Source of the DNA: Streptomyces sp. R44
Lineage (GTDB): Bacteria > Actinomycetota > Actinomycetes > Streptomycetales > Streptomycetaceae
NCBI RefSeq assembly: GCF_041053105.1
Contig: NZ_CP163444.1
Coordinates: 1,736,001 to 1,800,000 of the forward strand
Direction of reading: 5' to 3'
Length of the DNA: 64,000 bases
Positions 1 to 6,923 of the stretch are shown in pieces. A model generated the notes under the pieces. It had not been told where the DNA came from. It worked only from the letters and a program-made list of their open reading frames with translations, and searched no databases. Position 1 is the first letter of the stretch, and every line of letters begins with the position of its first letter. The position numbers and the translations under genes were made by a program.

Positions 1-254
1 CCCGCCGTGTACGCGGCGCGGTCGAGCGAGGACGTCCAGTCACCGGCGGCGGGACCGCGCCAGGCCCCCGGGACGGGCGCGGGGACCGGATCGGGCCGGA
101 CGTCCCCGAAGCGCGCGCAGGTGAGGCGCCCTTCGAAGTCCGCGCAGACGGCCCAGAAGCCTGCGGAGTCCAGTGCCTCGGGGTCGTGGGTGACGTCCCG
201 GAGGTCGGTCGCGACGAGGCCGCCGAAGCGGGCCAGGGGAGCAAGGTCGTGCAC
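1..254 (-). CDS. Chorismate-binding enzyme (PabB/TrpE-like), 5' part only
   Basis: Only the first 84 codons lie in the window; the gene runs off the left edge. The reading frame starts at a GTG (254-252) and gives a protein beginning VHDLAPLARFGGLVATDL, with the later stretch WTSSLDRAAYTAG. That ending resembles the segment just before the conserved catalytic core of chorismate-utilising enzymes (aminodeoxychorismate synthase component I, anthranilate synthase), which convert chorismate for folate or aromatic compound synthesis. The family call comes from this short N-terminal resemblance, and the catalytic domain itself is not visible. A pabB-like role is inferred. It is transcribed away from the tRNA array. 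Confidence 0.6.
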   Translation of the reverse strand, partial: MHDLAPLARFGGLVATDLRDVTHDPEALDSAGFWAVCADFEGRLTCARFGDVRPDPVPAPVPGAWRGPAAGDWTSSLDRAAYTA

Positions 255-440
255 GCATCGAGTCTAGGTCGGGCGGGGCGGCGGCACGGGGTCGTGTACG
301 GAGGGGGCGGGAGGGACGTGCGGGGTGGGGGCTCCGCGCCACCTCGGGGACACGGCGAGTGAACGCCACGCGAACCCTCCGGGAGGCCCGGCCGGGCACC
401 GTGAAGGGCCCGCAGGTCAGCACGCTGCGGAAACGCGTTT

Positions 441-468
441 TTGTACTGGCCCAGGAATCCGCTAGAGT
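441..468 (+). promoter_or_regulatory. Promoter of the tRNA array
   Basis: TTGTAC (441-446) and TAGAGT (463-468) are separated by 16 bp and lie about 43 bp before tRNA-Gly. They match the housekeeping sigma (HrdB) consensus well for Streptomyces. The rest of 255-510 shows no gene or other structure that I can support. Confidence 0.6.
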
Positions 469-510
469 TCAACACGTCGCCGGGACGCGCAAGCGAAACG
501 GAAACGACAA

Positions 511-583
511 GCGGACGTGGCTCAGTTGGTAGAGCATCACCTTGCCAAGGTGAGGGTCGCGAGTTCGAATCTCGTCGTCCGCT
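511..583 (+). tRNA. tRNA-Gly (GCC)
   Basis: Full cloverleaf: the acceptor arms GCGGACG (511-517) and CGTCCGC (576-582) pair perfectly with discriminator T583. The anticodon GCC is at 544-546 in the loop of stem CCTT/AAGG, and the T-arm GTTCGAATC is intact. CCA is not encoded. It is first in a six-tRNA array. Confidence 0.95.
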
Positions 584-622
584 CGATGTGGGGGATCTTC
601 CCGAACCCCCGTATTCACTCCT

Positions 623-693
623 GGTGGAGTGGCCGAGAGGCGAGGCAACGGCCTGCAAAGCCGTCTACACGGGTTCAAATCCCGTCTCCACCT
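623..693 (+). tRNA. tRNA-Cys (GCA)
   Basis: Acceptor arms GGTGGAG (623-629) and CTCCACC (686-692) pair. The discriminator is T693, the base expected for tRNA-Cys, and it is followed by an encoded CCA (694-696). The anticodon GCA is at 655-657 and the T-loop GTTCAAATC is present. It directly precedes the first valine tRNA, whose 5' end is only 2 nt past this CCA. Confidence 0.95.
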
Positions 694-697
694 CCAA

Positions 698-769
698 GCG
701 CGATTAGCTCAGCGGGAGAGCGCTTCCCTGACACGGAAGAGGTCACTGGTTCAATCCCAGTATCGCGCA
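698..769 (+). tRNA. tRNA-Val (GAC), copy 1
   Basis: Acceptor arms GCGCGAT (698-704) and ATCGCGC (762-768) pair, with discriminator A769 and anticodon GAC at 730-732. The genome sequence after the discriminator is CGC, so CCA must be added by the nucleotidyltransferase. It is identical over 72 nt to copies 2-4. Confidence 0.95.
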
Positions 770-808
770 CGCAGAACAATCGAAGATCCGGTCCGTACGG
801 ACCGTCCC

Positions 809-880
809 GCGCGATTAGCTCAGCGGGAGAGCGCTTCCCTGACACGGAAGAGGTCACTGGTTCAATCCCAGTATCGCGCA
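809..880 (+). tRNA. tRNA-Val (GAC), copy 2
   Basis: Identical in sequence to copy 1, with anticodon GAC at 841-843. Unlike copy 1 it is followed by an encoded CCA (881-883). Confidence 0.95.
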
Positions 881-910
881 CCACAGTTCACGCACCCCTC
901 GGGTGCGCCC

Positions 911-982
911 GCGCGATTAGCTCAGCGGGAGAGCGCTTCCCTGACACGGAAGAGGTCACTGGTTCAATCCCAGTATCGCGCA
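911..982 (+). tRNA. tRNA-Val (GAC), copy 3
   Basis: Identical in sequence to copies 1 and 2, with anticodon GAC at 943-945. It is followed by CGCAG like copy 1, with no encoded CCA. The following spacer contains CACC-TTCG-GGTG, a UUCG tetraloop hairpin that may guide transcript processing. Confidence 0.95.
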
Positions 983-1010
983 CGCAGTACGAGCACCTTC
1001 GGGTGTACCC

Positions 1011-1082
1011 GCGCGATTAGCTCAGCGGGAGAGCGCTTCCCTGACACGGAAGAGGTCACTGGTTCAATCCCAGTATCGCGCA
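1011..1082 (+). tRNA. tRNA-Val (GAC), copy 4
   Basis: Identical in sequence to copies 1-3, with anticodon GAC at 1043-1045 and CCA encoded at 1083-1085. It is the last tRNA of the array and is followed directly by a terminator hairpin. Confidence 0.95.
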
Positions 1083-1090
1083 CCATCGGG

Positions 1091-1126
1091 AAGCCCCCGG
1101 TCGCAGCTCGCGGCCGGGGGCTTCTT
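1091..1126 (+). terminator. Terminator of the tRNA array
   Basis: Stem AAGCCCCCGG (1091-1100) pairs with CCGGGGGCTT (1113-1122) around a 12-nt loop, followed by a short CTTCTTC tract. It lies 8 nt after the last valine tRNA. Confidence 0.8.
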
Positions 1127-1176
1127 CATGCCCGGGACGGGACGGGTCGGGACCGGTGGGCGCCGGTCCCGTTCGG

Positions 1177-1470
1177 TCAGGAGGAGAAGAGCATCCGCCC
1201 GAAGCCGCCCTTGCGGTAGTGGCCGCCGTGGTGACCACCGTGGTGGCCGCCGTGATGCGGGGCGCCCCAGGCGGGCGCGGCGGGGGCGGGCTGCGCCGGG
1301 TAGGCCGGCGGGGCGGGCGGGGCCTGCTGGACCCACTGGGACTCCAGGCGGGTCAGGGCCTCCAGCTCGCCGTAGTCCAGGAATATGCCCCGGCAACCGC
1401 TGCACTGCTCGATCTGGACGCCGTTGCGGTTGTACGTGTGCATGGCCGCATGGCACTTGGGACACTGCAT
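1177..1470 (-). CDS. Small zinc-ribbon protein (zf-TFIIB type)
   Basis: A 97-residue protein starting MQCPKCHAAM. The first 45 residues hold two Cys pairs, CPKC and CSGC, arranged as in the TFIIB-type zinc ribbon, followed by FLDYGELEAL as is usual in this family. The middle is Pro/Ala-rich. Near the C-terminus is a His/Gly repeat (HHGGHHGGHHGGH) that could bind metal, then GFGRMLFSS. The start was chosen at 1470 because the zinc ribbon begins there and GGAG lies just upstream; an in-frame extension to 1569 has no family support. Function is unknown. Zinc binding is inferred from the cysteines. Confidence 0.85.
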   Translation of the reverse strand: MQCPKCHAAMHTYNRNGVQIEQCSGCRGIFLDYGELEALTRLESQWVQQAPPAPPAYPAQPAPAAPAWGAPHHGGHHGGHHGGHYRKGGFGRMLFSS

Positions 1471-1537
1471 GCTCGGCTCAACTCCCTGACATTGCCGTTC
1501 GAATGGTGGCTTCACCTTACGTGGACGCCGAAAGGGC

Positions 1538-2437
1538 CTACCCGGTTCGATGTCCGGCGATGCGGGCACAGGTGTCGATCATCACTTCCTCGACCTCGTC
1601 GAGGGGCCGGCGCTCGGCCGTGGACTTGGCGAGCGCGAGCGCGGCGGTCTGGACCGTCAGCGCCCGTGCGGGCACGTCGAGACGGTCCCATGGCTCGGCG
1701 CCCACGGCGGGGCCTCCCGCCTCCTGGTACGCGCCGAGGAAGCGGGACCAGACCTCCGGCGGCAGGATCCCGGCCGCGAACCACGCGGCGGGCCGGGCCA
1801 GATCCCACGCGGGGTCGCCGAGACCCAGGTCGTCGATGTCTATGAGCCGCCAGGGCCCCTGGGGTCCCGGGCCGGTGTCGCGGACGAGCTGACCCAGGTG
1901 GAAGTCGCCGTGGCAGAGGAGCCGGTACGCCGCAGGGGCGTCCGGGACCGTTCGCCAGGCGTCCAGGACGGTCGCGGCCGCCGGGTGGTCCGGGGCCGTG
2001 CGGCGCATCCGGTCCACGGCCAGGGCCACCTTCGCGGGGGCCCGCATGTCCGGGAGGCGCTCGGCCCAGCCGGGCGGCGGTGGGGTGCGGTGCAGCAGGG
2101 CGAGGAGCCGGGCCGCCTCCTCCCACGGTGCGGCGTCGGGGTCCTCCGGGGCGACCGGCGGACCGTACGGCCAGAGCGTGACGGGGCGGCCGTCGAGCAC
2201 GTCGGGGCCGGGCTGCGGCGGCGGGAGCGGCGGCAGGAAGACACCGCCGACGTCCTGGTGCGCGGCCAGTGCCAGCCGTACGCGATGGGCCTCGGGATCC
2301 GTACCGGGCGCGTGCGCCTTCGCGACGAGGCCCCCGTGCCGTACGACGGTCCCGTCGTCCCGGTCGGCCAGCACCCCGACCAGGCCGCTCGCGCAACGGC
2401 AGGGATCGTCCGTCGGGTGAGCCGCCGTGTGAGCCAT
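1538..2437 (-). CDS. Aminoglycoside phosphotransferase-fold (APH) family protein
   Basis: A 299-residue protein of the APH/choline kinase fold. The catalytic loop is CHGDFHLGQL at about residues 180-189 (Brenner-type HGDxHxxN, but with Gln where the metal-binding Asn usually sits), followed by the metal-binding LIDIDDLGLGDPAWDLA at about 203-219. These are the motifs of small-molecule kinases that use ATP. The Asn-to-Gln change and the lack of a recognisable resistance subtype argue against calling an antibiotic resistance gene. The substrate is unknown. The start MAHTAAH at 2437 follows no strong ribosome site but fits the family length. The stem-loop at 2565-2594 lies upstream. Confidence 0.8.
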   Translation of the reverse strand: MAHTAAHPTDDPCRCASGLVGVLADRDDGTVVRHGGLVAKAHAPGTDPEAHRVRLALAAHQDVGGVFLPPLPPPQPGPDVLDGRPVTLWPYGPPVAPEDPDAAPWEEAARLLALLHRTPPPPGWAERLPDMRAPAKVALAVDRMRRTAPDHPAAATVLDAWRTVPDAPAAYRLLCHGDFHLGQLVRDTGPGPQGPWRLIDIDDLGLGDPAWDLARPAAWFAAGILPPEVWSRFLGAYQEAGGPAVGAEPWDRLDVPARALTVQTAALALAKSTAERRPLDEVEEVMIDTCARIAGHRTG

Positions 2438-2564
2438 GGCCGTGAGGCGGTGGAGCGGGGGTGCGGCGGGGGTGGGGGGTGTCCTGGCTGCTGAGTCCAC
2501 TCCCGGAGCGTACGGGGTGCTTCGACCGCCGCCGTCGGCCGGACCCGGTCCGGGGAATGCGCGA

Positions 2565-2594
2565 GGGCCGGTCAGCTCCCCAGCTGACCGGCCC
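2565..2594 (-). terminator. Terminator downstream of the 55-residue membrane protein gene
   Basis: Perfect 13-bp stem GGGCCGGTCAGCT / AGCTGACCGGCCC with a CCCC loop. It lies 88 nt after the stop of the small gene at 2683 and before the APH-like gene. There is no clear T-run, as is common in Streptomyces. Confidence 0.65.
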
Positions 2595-2682
2595 CACGCT
2601 GCCGTCCGCCGCACCCCCGTCCCCACGGGGTTGATGGCCGGATGTCCCGACCCGGGCCGCTCTCCCGGGTCCGGGGCGCCGC

Positions 2683-2850
2683 TCAGCGCCCCAGCATCAC
2701 GCCCACGGACGACGCCTGTGTGACCACCGCTTCCCAGCCGCCGAAGACGACCACGAGCAGGGCCGCGAGAGGGAGGACCATGGCCGTGGCCACCAGGGGG
2801 TGACGGCGGCTCGAAGGCCGGGGGGTCGTCCGGTGTGCCGTGTAGGCCAT
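2683..2850 (-). CDS. Small single-pass membrane protein, hypothetical
   Basis: A 55-residue product starting MAYTAHRTTPRPSSRR, with a basic N-terminus and one hydrophobic segment (about residues 21-39, VATAMVLPLAALLVVVFGG). The start is well set by GGAGAGG 5 nt upstream of the ATG. A strong ribosome site and a downstream terminator suggest a real expressed small gene. I do not recognise the family; the positive-inside pattern suggests an N-in membrane anchor. It lies in a 900-bp region with no larger gene. Confidence 0.6.
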   Translation of the reverse strand: MAYTAHRTTPRPSSRRHPLVATAMVLPLAALLVVVFGGWEAVVTQASSVGVMLGR

Positions 2851-3351
2851 GGTTCCTCTCCTGTCGTGTCTGGCGCGGCGGGTGCGTGACCTCGGGGGAC
2901 GAGTGCTGCACCCGCCGCTTGACCTCAACACTAGGGAGCGGGAAGCGCCGGGACGTCATGCCCGCGTATCGACTTCCGGGCCTCCCGGAGGATGAGGCCC
3001 CGCCGTGCGGCGTACTCCCCTGGGTGGAGACGGACACCCGGAACCCCGGGTCTTCCCGGAGGGGGCGCCCCGGGACGGCGTGGCGGCGTGACTTCGCTCA
3101 CTTCCCCGGGTCCCGTGGTCGCGGGTGGGCCCGGTGGCCCCGGAGGCCGTCCTCCCGGGCGTCCTGCCGGATCCGGGACAGCTCGTCAAGTGGTGTTCCG
3201 CGAACGGGGGTTGAGGCCCCTCCTTGGTGCCGCCGGCCCCCGGTGTCCCCCTCAGCACTGACAATCGATCCCGCTGCGAGGGCGCGGCCTATGAGCGCGT
3301 ACGGGCGCCACTACGTAAGCTGTGCCACGTCGAACGGACGAGGGGACGGAC
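2851..3351. other. 500-bp intergenic region between divergent genes
   Basis: This separates the 55-residue membrane protein gene (leftward) from the Ser/Thr kinase gene (rightward). Candidate ORFs here lack codon bias and ribosome sites. Promoters for both genes must lie here, but I cannot place them with confidence, and I see no RNA structure. Confidence 0.5.
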
Positions 3352-4539
3352 ATGGCGATGATGCGGCTCCGGCGCGAGGATCCGCGGATCGTCGGGTCGT
3401 TCCGGCTCCACCGCAGGCTGGGGGCCGGCGGGATGGGCGTCGTGTATCTGGGATCCGACCGGCGCGGCCAGCGGGTGGCGCTGAAGGTGATCCGGCCCGA
3501 CCTCGCCGAGGACCAGGAGTTCCGGTCCCGCTTCGCCCGCGAGGTCTCGGCGGCCCGGCGGATCCGGGGCGGCTGCACCGCCCGGCTCGTCGCCGCCGAT
3601 CTGGAGGCCGAGCGCCCCTGGTTCGCCACCCAGTACGTGCCCGGTCCCTCGCTGCACGACCGGGTCGCCGAGGAGGGCGGGCTGCGCGCCGCCGACGTCG
3701 CCTCGATCGGGGCCGCCCTGTCGGAGGGCCTCGTCGCCGTCCACGAGGCGGGGGTCGTCCACCGTGACCTCAAGCCGTCGAACATCCTGCTGTCGCCCAA
3801 GGGGCCCCGGATCATCGACTTCGGGATCGCCTGGGCGACGGGCGCGAGCACCCTCACCCATGTCGGCACGGCCGTCGGCTCACCCGGCTTCCTCGCGCCC
3901 GAGCAGGTGCGCGGGGCCGCCGTCACCCCGGCCACCGACGTCTTCTCGCTCGGCGCCACCCTGGCGTACGCGGCCATGGCCGACTCGCCCTTCGGGCACG
4001 GCAGTTCCGAGGTCATGCTCTACCGCGTCGTGCACGAGGAGCCGCAGCTCCACGGAGTGCCGGACGCGCTCGCGCCGCTGATCCGCGCCTGCCTCGCCAA
4101 GGACCCGGAAGACCGGCCCAGCACCCTGCAGCTGTCCATGCGGCTCAAGGAGATCGCGGCGCGCGAGGCCCAGGGGCTTCCCGCCTCCCGGCCGCCGGTG
4201 CAGCGGGAGCGGGCCGAGGAGCGCAACACCGTCCGGCCCACCGAGCGGTACACCGAGCGGGACGTGCCCGGGCGTGGTCCCGAGCGGGGTTCCGAACGGG
4301 GTGGTGAGCGCGGGGCCGGGCGCGGGCCCGCTTCTTCCTCGCGTTCCTCCGCGGGGCCCCGGACCGGTGGTTCGCGCGGTCCCCAGTCCCGGCCCGGGAC
4401 CCGGCCCGGTGCGCGGTCCACGTCGACCGGCCGCCGCCCCGCCAACCCTCGGCTGCTGCGGCAGCGGCTCTTCGTCTTCGTGGTCGTGACGCTGGTCGTG
4501 GCCCTCGGCATCGCCGCCGCGCAGGCCCTTCAGGGCTAG
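3352..4539 (+). CDS. Membrane-anchored eukaryotic-type Ser/Thr protein kinase
   Basis: A 395-residue protein kinase. The kinase domain (about 17-275) shows the glycine loop GAGGMG (24-29), the ATP-binding lysine in ALKVI (K45), the catalytic loop HRDLKPSN (H137, D139), DFG (D156) and the P+1 region PGFLAPEQ. A Pro/Arg/Gly/Ser-rich linker with repeated ER and RG dipeptides (about 285-365) leads to one C-terminal membrane segment (about 372-392). Only a few residues follow, so unlike PknB it has no extracellular sensor domain. The start at 3352 was chosen for the GAGGGGA ribosome site; a GTG at 3322 is an alternative. It is probably monocistronic, with a stem-loop right after the stop codon. 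Confidence 0.92.
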   Translation: MAMMRLRREDPRIVGSFRLHRRLGAGGMGVVYLGSDRRGQRVALKVIRPDLAEDQEFRSRFAREVSAARRIRGGCTARLVAADLEAERPWFATQYVPGPSLHDRVAEEGGLRAADVASIGAALSEGLVAVHEAGVVHRDLKPSNILLSPKGPRIIDFGIAWATGASTLTHVGTAVGSPGFLAPEQVRGAAVTPATDVFSLGATLAYAAMADSPFGHGSSEVMLYRVVHEEPQLHGVPDALAPLIRACLAKDPEDRPSTLQLSMRLKEIAAREAQGLPASRPPVQRERAEERNTVRPTERYTERDVPGRGPERGSERGGERGAGRGPASSSRSSAGPRTGGSRGPQSRPGTRPGARSTSTGRRPANPRLLRQRLFVFVVVTLVVALGIAAAQALQG

Positions 4540-4586
4540 GCCGTCTCTTCCGGATCCTGCGCGACTCGCCAAGATCCGAGACGGCC
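4539..4586 (+). terminator. Terminator after the Ser/Thr kinase gene
   Basis: GGCCGTCTC (4539-4547) pairs with GAGACGGCC (4578-4586), with a second inner helix GGATC/GATCC. The stem begins at the last base of the kinase stop codon and lies between two convergent genes, so it may act on both strands. Confidence 0.6.
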
Positions 4587-4602
4587 CGGTGCCCGTCGGC
4601 GG

Positions 4603-5421
4603 TCAGGCCTCCGGGCGGCCCGTCGCCACCGCGTAGAACGCCACCGCCGCCGCCGCGCCCACGTTGAGCGAGTCGACGCCGTGGGCCATCGGGATCCTGA
4701 CCCACTCGTCCGCGGCCCGCAGGGCCTGCGTGGACAGGCCGTCGCCCTCCGCTCCGAGCATCAGCGCCACGCGCTCCAGGCGGTGCGGGGCGGCCTCGTC
4801 GATCGAGGTCGCCTTCTCCGCCGGGGTCAGCGCGAGGAGCTTGAAGCCCGCCTCCCGTACCGCCTCCAGGCCTCGGGGCCAGGTGTCCAGGCGGGCGTAC
4901 GGCACCGAGAACACCGCGCCCATCGACACCTTCACCGAGCGGCGGTACAGCGGGTCCGCGCAGTCCGGGGACAGCAGGACCGCGTCCATGCCGAGCGCGG
5001 CGGCGCTGCGGAAGATGGCGCCGATGTTGGTGTGGTCGTTCACCGACTCCATGATCACCACCCGGCGGGCGCCGGCGAGGAGCTCGCCCGCCTCCGGGAG
5101 CGGCTTGCGCTGCATGGAGGCGAGGGCGCCGCGGTGCACGTGGTAGCCGGTGACACGTTCCGCCAGGTCCGGCTGGATCGCGTACACCGGCGCCGGGACC
5201 TCGTCGATGACGTCCCGCATGACGTCCACCCACTTGGCGGAGAGCAGCATGGACCGCATCTCGTAACCGGCCTGCCTCGCGCGGCGGATGACCTTCTCGC
5301 CCTCCGCGATGAACAGGCCCTCGGCCGGCTCGCGCCTGCGGCGCAGCTCGACGTCGGTCAGCCCGGTGTAGTCGCGCAGGCGCGGGTCGTCGGGGTCGTC
5401 GATCGTGATGAGTTCGGCCAC
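4603..5421 (-). CDS. TrmH/SpoU-family RNA 2'-O-methyltransferase
   Basis: A 272-residue SPOUT methyltransferase. An N-terminal substrate-binding domain (about 1-105, with FIAEGEKVIRRA) is followed by the knotted SAM domain. Motif 1 is NDHTNIGAIFRSAAALG (about 128-144), motif 2 is LMLGAEGDGLS (about 219-229) and motif 3 is IPMAHGVDSLNVGAAAAVAFY near the C-terminus. All conserved SpoU residues are present (Asn and Arg of motif 1, Glu of motif 2, Ser and Asn of motif 3), so it should be active. The target nucleotide cannot be read from sequence. It convergently faces the kinase gene, and its start is 62 nt past the stop of cobA. Confidence 0.9.
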   Translation of the reverse strand: MAELITIDDPDDPRLRDYTGLTDVELRRRREPAEGLFIAEGEKVIRRARQAGYEMRSMLLSAKWVDVMRDVIDEVPAPVYAIQPDLAERVTGYHVHRGALASMQRKPLPEAGELLAGARRVVIMESVNDHTNIGAIFRSAAALGMDAVLLSPDCADPLYRRSVKVSMGAVFSVPYARLDTWPRGLEAVREAGFKLLALTPAEKATSIDEAAPHRLERVALMLGAEGDGLSTQALRAADEWVRIPMAHGVDSLNVGAAAAVAFYAVATGRPEA

Positions 5422-5483
5422 GAGGTGATACTGCCTTGTCCGGGGTGTGGTGCCAATGTGCGGGAAGGTTTGGTTACCCCTGG

Positions 5484-6740
5484 TTACTCCGGGGTGTCGC
5501 TTCCGTGGTTCTTCGTCAGCTTGTCGGGGCCCTCGGTCACCACGTCGCCGATGACGATGACCGCCGGCGGGCGGACCTCCTCGGCCCTGACCGTCTCCGC
5601 GACCGTCGCCAGCGTGGCGTCCACCCGGCGCTGCGTCGCCGTCGTGCCCTCCTGGATCAGGGCCAGGGGGGTGTCCGGGCTCTTGCCGTGGGCGATCAGC
5701 GCCTCGGCGATCTTCCCGATCTTGTCCACTCCCATGAGGATCACGAGCGTGCCCGTGAGCTTCGCCAGCGACGCCCAGTCGACCAGCGAGCGCGGGTCGT
5801 CCGGGGCCACGTGGCCGCTGACCACCGTGAACTCGTGCGCCACCCCGCGGTGCGTCACCGGGATGCCGGCCGCTCCCGGGACCGAGATCGAGCTGGAGAT
5901 GCCCGGGACCACCGTGCAGGCGATGCCCTCGGCCGCCAGGGCCTGGGCCTCCTCCATGCCCCGGCCGAAGACGAAGGGGTCACCGCCCTTGAGGCGGACC
6001 ACCGACCTGCCCTGCTTCGCGTGCTCGATCAGGGCGTTGTTGATGGCCTCCTGGGCCATGAAACGGCCGTACGGGATCTTCGCCGCGTCGATCACCTCGA
6101 CGTGCGGCGGCAGCTCGTCCAGGAGGTCCCGGGGGCCGAGCCGGTCCGCGATGACCACGTCCGCCTCCGCGAGCAGCCTGCGGCCGCGGACGGTGATCAG
6201 GTCCGGGTCTCCGGGTCCGCCGCCCACCAGGGCGACGAAGGGGGTACGCGCGCGGTGCGCGGGCGCGGCGATCGAACCGTCGCGGAGGCCCTCGACGATC
6301 GCGTCCCGTACGGCCGCGGAGCGGCGGGGGTCATGGCCCGTGAGCACCGCCACGGTGATGCCCGCGTCGCGGCCCGTCGCCGGGGTCCAGGCCGACGCAG
6401 CTTCGGCGTCGTCCGCCCGTACGCACCAGGTCCTGGTGCGCTCGGCCTCGGCCGAGGCCGCCGCGTTCGCGGTCGGGTCCGTGGTCGCCACCAGGGCGTA
6501 CCAGGCGTCCGCGAGGTCGCCGTCCTCGTACCTGCGCTTGATCCAGGTGATCTCGCCCGTCTCCGCCATCGCGTCCACGGACGGGGTCGCGGACGGGGAG
6601 ATCAGGGTGATCTCCGCGCCCGCCGCGATCAGCGCCGGGAGGCGGCGCTGGGCCACCTGGCCGCCGCCGAGGACGACGACGCGGCGGCCGGCGAGGCGCA
6701 GTCCGACGGGGTAGGCGGGGTGCTCGGCGTTCTCTGCCAT
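5484..6740 (-). CDS. cobA: Uroporphyrinogen-III C-methyltransferase / precorrin-2 dehydrogenase fusion
   Basis: A 418-residue CysG-like enzyme. The N-terminal part (about 10-160) is a Rossmann precorrin-2 dehydrogenase/ferrochelatase module with VVVLGGGQVAQRRL. The C-terminal part (about 165-405) is the SAM-dependent uroporphyrinogen-III methyltransferase, with VGGGPGDPDLITVRGRRLL, the VRLKGGDPFVFGRG motif and VVPGISS. Together these take uroporphyrinogen III to precorrin-2 and on to sirohydrochlorin/siroheme, the branch point to cobalamin. It lies downstream of the BluB-CobT gene and cbiET on the same strand, as a cobalamin cluster, but a terminator separates it from bluB-cobT. cysG is an equally valid name. 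Confidence 0.93.
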   Translation of the reverse strand: MAENAEHPAYPVGLRLAGRRVVVLGGGQVAQRRLPALIAAGAEITLISPSATPSVDAMAETGEITWIKRRYEDGDLADAWYALVATTDPTANAAASAEAERTRTWCVRADDAEAASAWTPATGRDAGITVAVLTGHDPRRSAAVRDAIVEGLRDGSIAAPAHRARTPFVALVGGGPGDPDLITVRGRRLLAEADVVIADRLGPRDLLDELPPHVEVIDAAKIPYGRFMAQEAINNALIEHAKQGRSVVRLKGGDPFVFGRGMEEAQALAAEGIACTVVPGISSSISVPGAAGIPVTHRGVAHEFTVVSGHVAPDDPRSLVDWASLAKLTGTLVILMGVDKIGKIAEALIAHGKSPDTPLALIQEGTTATQRRVDATLATVAETVRAEEVRPPAVIVIGDVVTEGPDKLTKNHGSDTPE

Positions 6741-6874
6741 GGGTGAGCGGCTCCTCGGAGAGCGTGGCGGTGCGGGCGAGGGTGCCGCTGCTGCGGTGGA
6801 GCGGCTCGTTCATGGTCACGATAGCGGTGACCTGGGGTTTGCCGGGTGTGACGGATGTCCCCCGGCCGGTTCCC

Positions 6875-6916
6875 GCGCGTCCCCCACCCACTTCCCTGAG
6901 TGGATGGGGGACGCGC
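6875..6916 (-). terminator. Terminator after the BluB-CobT fusion gene
   Basis: An 18-bp stem with one mismatch (6875-6892 with 6899-6916) and a loop of 6 nt, 7 nt past the fusion gene's stop codon. It separates this gene from cobA. Confidence 0.75.
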
Positions 6917-6923
6917 CGGGGTG

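Noticed and set aside
698..1085. Regularly spaced identical repeats that look like a CRISPR array
   Set aside because: The 72-nt units fold as tRNA-Val with an intact anticodon and T-arm; the spacing is 29-39 nt and there are no cas genes.
1538..2437. Aminoglycoside resistance gene
   Set aside because: It has the kinase fold but the metal-binding Asn is Gln and no drug-specific subfamily features are visible.
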